This document shows positions 6,643 to 8,669 of a stretch of DNA of 8,669 bases, in pieces. Origin of the DNA: Methylomonas sp. (GTDB lineage: Bacteria; Pseudomonadota; Gammaproteobacteria; Methylococcales; Methylomonadaceae). How positions within the stretch are numbered: position 1 is the first letter of the stretch; every line of letters begins with the position of its first letter. Position numbers and translations under genes: made by a program. The notes under the pieces were generated by a model that saw nothing but the letters and a program-made list of their open reading frames with translations, ran no database searches and was not told where the DNA came from. The stretch spans positions 1-8,669 of the forward strand of contig JALSIU010000333.1 in assembly GCA_026989715.1 (NCBI GenBank), given 5' to 3'.

Positions 6643-7905
6643 TTAGAAGTTCACTCCAGCCTGTAACCAGAATTTATGTACATCATTGGCAAATTTTCCG
6701 CTTGCAGACGGATCGCTATCATAATAAGCATATTTTGCTAATATATGATAATGTTTGCCGAATTTTTTGGTAATTAAAAAATCATACTCATTACCATAGT
6801 CTAGGCTATTGGTCACACTTTGGAAGTTATGGTAGACAAACATTAATTTGGTACCGATAACTTTACCGGCAACGATAGCTTGTACATCACGTACGCCATC
6901 TTTGGGTGTACTTAAAAATAAATCTGCCCAACCTTGGAAAGCATGGTTAGTACCTAGCGGTGTTTGAAAGGCTTGTGTACCATTGGCACCTAATTCTTCA
7001 ACAGCAGCTTTAAGGGTTAAGCCCATAAAACTAGCACCAGCCATAAGGTGGTAACGACTTAAATCAAAGCTGCCAGGGTTTTTTGAATAACCGGATTGAT
7101 AACTGTATTCGGCACGGTAATGCAGTTTAATATCTTTCGTAATCTTAGGTGAACCTGTTACGGCTAAACCTAGTGTTTGCGTTGATTTGACAGGTGTTTG
7201 GTAATCGGCGAGCCATAAGCCATAAGCTGTAATACTGGCTAGGTCTTGAACTTTATAATTAAAATTGAAAAAAGGCATTTCAATCGCATCATAGACAGAA
7301 AATATATTCTGTACCTTGCCAATATAACCGGCTTTGAGCGTTAGGTTTTCAATAGATTTGTTAGTGACTAATACTGAGTCATACGTTTGCTCCATTTGTC
7401 GCCAACCAACGTTACCGATAAAGCGGTCATTATCTATTTTGATGCGTTGCCGCCCGCCTTTTATTTCAGTGTCAGGCAGGCCTTTGTAGCTAATCCATAA
7501 TTGGTTCAGCTCATTTTGTTGAGGGTCGGCAACGACATCGCGTGTGGCATCGCCGTGCCAATTACCTTTGGGAACAAAATAGTCTTGTTGCATCGCGAGA
7601 TTACCTTCATATTCGGCAAAGGCTTGTAAGCCATGAAACTCTGGTGTCAAATAACCTAAGCGCATACGTAAGGTGTTCGCATGAGCTGTCTCTTTACCGT
7701 TATTGGCAACATCTGCCAGTTCGTAGCGGTAAAGTAAATTAAGTTTTATTTGGCCGTATTTTGCATCATCTTGACCAAATTTAAAGGCATTTTCGATGGG
7801 TTTATCAAATTCATAAGCCGCGACAGGTTGCGTGCAAAGGGATGCCAGAATAGCAGCGGGCAAAGCTCTCAGAATGAGGCGGTGAGGTGTAAACTTGATT
7901 TGCAT
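6643..7905 (-). CDS. alginate-export-family outer-membrane porin
   Basis: A 420-aa protein with signal peptide 1-30 (ILRALPAAILASLCTQPVAA, cleavage likely before Tyr31). The mature part matches the family commonly annotated 'alginate export' (related to AlgE): LNLLYRYELADVAN at 55-68, ANTLRMRLGYLTPEFHGLQA at 76-95, VVADPQQNELNQLWISYKGL at 124-143, the highly typical GRQRIKIDNDRFIGNVGWRQ at 151-170 and EQTYDS after it, then AFQTPLGTNHAFQGWADLFL at 312-331 and LDYGNEYDFLITKKFGK at 368-384. It ends in aromatic Phe as a BAM substrate should. Length is normal. The name does not prove alginate transport: most such homologues lie outside alginate operons and the substrate here is unknown; no polysaccharide genes are nearby. 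The start is supported by AGGAGT 8 nt upstream. It appears to be transcribed alone between two hairpins. Confidence 0.85.
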   Translation of the reverse strand: MQIKFTPHRLILRALPAAILASLCTQPVAAYEFDKPIENAFKFGQDDAKYGQIKLNLLYRYELADVANNGKETAHANTLRMRLGYLTPEFHGLQAFAEYEGNLAMQQDYFVPKGNWHGDATRDVVADPQQNELNQLWISYKGLPDTEIKGGRQRIKIDNDRFIGNVGWRQMEQTYDSVLVTNKSIENLTLKAGYIGKVQNIFSVYDAIEMPFFNFNYKVQDLASITAYGLWLADYQTPVKSTQTLGLAVTGSPKITKDIKLHYRAEYSYQSGYSKNPGSFDLSRYHLMAGASFMGLTLKAAVEELGANGTQAFQTPLGTNHAFQGWADLFLSTPKDGVRDVQAIVAGKVIGTKLMFVYHNFQSVTNSLDYGNEYDFLITKKFGKHYHILAKYAYYDSDPSASGKFANDVHKFWLQAGVNF

Positions 7906-7913
7906 GGATTTAG

Positions 7914-7919
7914 ACTCCT
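7914..7919 (-). promoter_or_regulatory. strong ribosome binding site of the porin gene
   Basis: AGGAGT on the minus strand, 8 nt before the ATG at 7905-7903. This is the strongest Shine-Dalgarno in the window, consistent with high expression of a porin. Confidence 0.75.
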
Positions 7920-7949
7920 AAAGTTGATTTTAAGTATGGTTTTAAATTT

Positions 7950-7979
7950 GCTCAAGAGAGTTGTAGGACTCTCTTGGGC
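7950..7979 (-). promoter_or_regulatory. leader hairpin upstream of the porin gene
   Basis: On the + strand GCTCAAGAGAGT (7950-7961) pairs with ACTCTCTTGGGC (7968-7979): a 12-bp stem with one wobble and a 6-nt loop. It sits 44 bp upstream of the porin start. No U-tract follows on the minus strand. It is either a 5' mRNA element of the porin or a terminator for upstream transcription. On the + strand it is followed 8 nt later by a T7 run (7987-7993). Confidence 0.5.
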
Positions 7980-7995
7980 GATAGTATTTTTTTCT

Positions 7996-8082
7996 GATAA
8001 ACACCCAAGCTCACCGGCAAAATAAAGCATAGTGAGGAACGAACGCAGCTTTATTTTGTTCACGTGTAGCACCTTGTTATGT
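7996..8082 (-). other. folded intergenic region with 11-bp inverted repeat; attC-like or terminator
   Basis: The core is a perfect inverted repeat, CAAAATAAAGC (8018-8028) and GCTTTATTTTG (8048-8058), with a 19-nt loop. Outside it, GCTACAC (minus strand, 8070-8064) can pair with GTGAGC (8014-8009) leaving one bulged base. Further out, ACATAAC (8082-8076) and GTTTATC (8002-7996) are poor partners. The nested order resembles R''-L''-stem-L'-R' of an integron attC site, but the R boxes do not match well, so a terminator for the upstream fragment is equally possible. The rest of the gap between 7906 and 8097 shows no gene. Confidence 0.3.
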
Positions 8083-8097
8083 GTGCGTATTGCGATG

Positions 8098-8669
8098 CTA
8101 TTCATTTTCAATACCCATCATCATATTGTAATGGCATTCATGCTTTAGCTTTTTGAATACACCTTTAAATACAGCTAATTGCTTTTCGGTTTGCTCTAAA
8201 AAGCCTAGTCCTTGTTTAATCCAGTCGCTATTGCCTAGTTTTGTAATTAAGGCGGCTATGGGTAAATCTTCTTTACCAACAATTTTGGTGGTTAATATGG
8301 GGTGGCTTTCTAATACCCCAAAATCGGGAAGTTGTAAGGGTTGGATAATGTCGTAGGCTTGTAAAGTTTTGCTGAATACCCGTTGGCATTTTTCTTTGAT
8401 GTCATCCAAACTCAATAAAGTTAAAGTATTGTTTGTTTGCTCTAATTGGCATCGCGCAAAAAATTTCTTTTTGTCATTGTTTAATTTTTCATAGGCTTCT
8501 TGAAATATACCCTTGTATTTATCTTTTACAGCCCAGCATTTTTTTATAATCTCATTATTAAGTGTCTCAATGTCATTGTCTTTTGTTTTAAGTGAGCTAT
8601 TGAGTCCAATCAGTGCCGTTGTATGTGTTTCGATTTTATTTGTTGTGGTTTCAATAAAGGCTTTGGCTG
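8098..8669 (-). CDS. AAA_13-like ATPase fragment, N-terminus outside window, apparently truncated at C-terminus
   Basis: The frame is open from the right edge, so a TTG at 8415 is internal; 189 residues are visible. The first half is helical and coiled-coil-like (ETTTNKIETHTTALIGLNSS, then IIKKCWAVKDKYKGIFQEAY). The second half has HPILTTKIVGKEDLPIAALI followed by TKLGNSDWIKQGLGFLEQ. From memory this block matches AAA_13 (PF13166) type proteins related to RloC/PrrC-like ATPases, where it precedes a CPFCQ motif, more coiled coil and the C-terminal Walker B half. Here the sequence diverges after FLEQTEKQ into LAVFKGVFKKLKHECHY and ends after about 27 residues, so the C-terminal ATPase half is missing. 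It is probably a remnant, or an unusual short form. Such proteins are often linked to phage defence or tRNA cleavage, but no partner is visible. Confidence 0.5.
   Translation of the reverse strand, partial: AKAFIETTTNKIETHTTALIGLNSSLKTKDNDIETLNNEIIKKCWAVKDKYKGIFQEAYEKLNNDKKKFFARCQLEQTNNTLTLLSLDDIKEKCQRVFSKTLQAYDIIQPLQLPDFGVLESHPILTTKIVGKEDLPIAALITKLGNSDWIKQGLGFLEQTEKQLAVFKGVFKKLKHECHYNMMMGIENE

Noticed and set aside
6540..6773. 77-aa + strand frame over the hairpin and the porin 3' end
   Set aside because: It is antisense to the porin C-terminus and crosses the hairpin; the encoded sequence matches nothing I recognise.
6643..7905. Naming the porin algE and inferring alginate synthesis
   Set aside because: The family name is broad, and no alginate biosynthesis or other polysaccharide genes are in the window.
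7869..8111. 80-aa minus-strand frame spanning the gap between the ATPase fragment and the porin
   Set aside because: It runs through both hairpins and into the porin start in another frame, and its residues reflect the palindromes; no domain. It could only be a leader peptide, for which there is no evidence.
8098..8415. A complete 105-aa gene starting at TTG 8415
   Set aside because: The frame stays open to the window edge, and upstream residues belong to the same ATPase-like protein, so the TTG is an internal Leu codon.
1..8669. tRNA, rRNA or insertion sequence
   Set aside because: No cloverleaf with a conserved T-loop, no rRNA motifs, no transposase frame and no terminal inverted repeats with target duplications were seen.

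Overview
The window is AT-rich and most likely comes from a gammaproteobacterium. Three things point there: a DUF2333/DUF4389 gene pair, an outer-membrane porin of the 'alginate export' family, and two barrel proteins that end in Phe as BAM substrates do. Genus cannot be fixed from the sequence; a low-GC sulfur oxidiser or methanotroph would fit.

Layout. At the left edge (2-635, + strand) lie the C-terminal part of a DUF2333 protein and, 4 bp later, a small DUF4389 membrane protein with a TTG start. A 33-bp convergent gap follows. Most of the window (669-6343, - strand) is a probable two-gene operon. A signal-peptide-bearing autotransporter-type beta-barrel protein (436 aa) comes first. After 29 bp comes a 1444-aa, cysteine-free surface protein built from two cadherin-like domains, a Calx-beta-like domain, five Ig-like repeats of 91-92 aa, an S-layer-like beta-rich region and a degenerate RTX C-terminus typical of type I secretion. 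Upstream of the operon is about 300 bp without genes, holding a plausible sigma-70 promoter, two operator-like palindromes and a strong hairpin. Next, also on the - strand, is a 420-aa alginate-export-family porin (6643-7905) with a strong RBS and a 5' leader hairpin. At the right edge (8098-8669, - strand) is a fragment of an AAA_13-like ATPase that stops shortly before the expected Cys-rich motif, so it looks truncated. A folded region of about 90 bp between it and the porin weakly resembles an integron attC site.

Reading. The centre of the window looks like a cell-surface locus. One protein is exported through Sec/BAM (the barrel), and its operon partner lacks a Sec signal and carries type I secretion features, although no type I exporter lies in the window. 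Co-transcription suggests the barrel may help display or anchor the big adhesin or S-layer-like protein; this is inference. The truncated ATPase and the attC-like fold hint that the right edge is a rearranged accessory junction.
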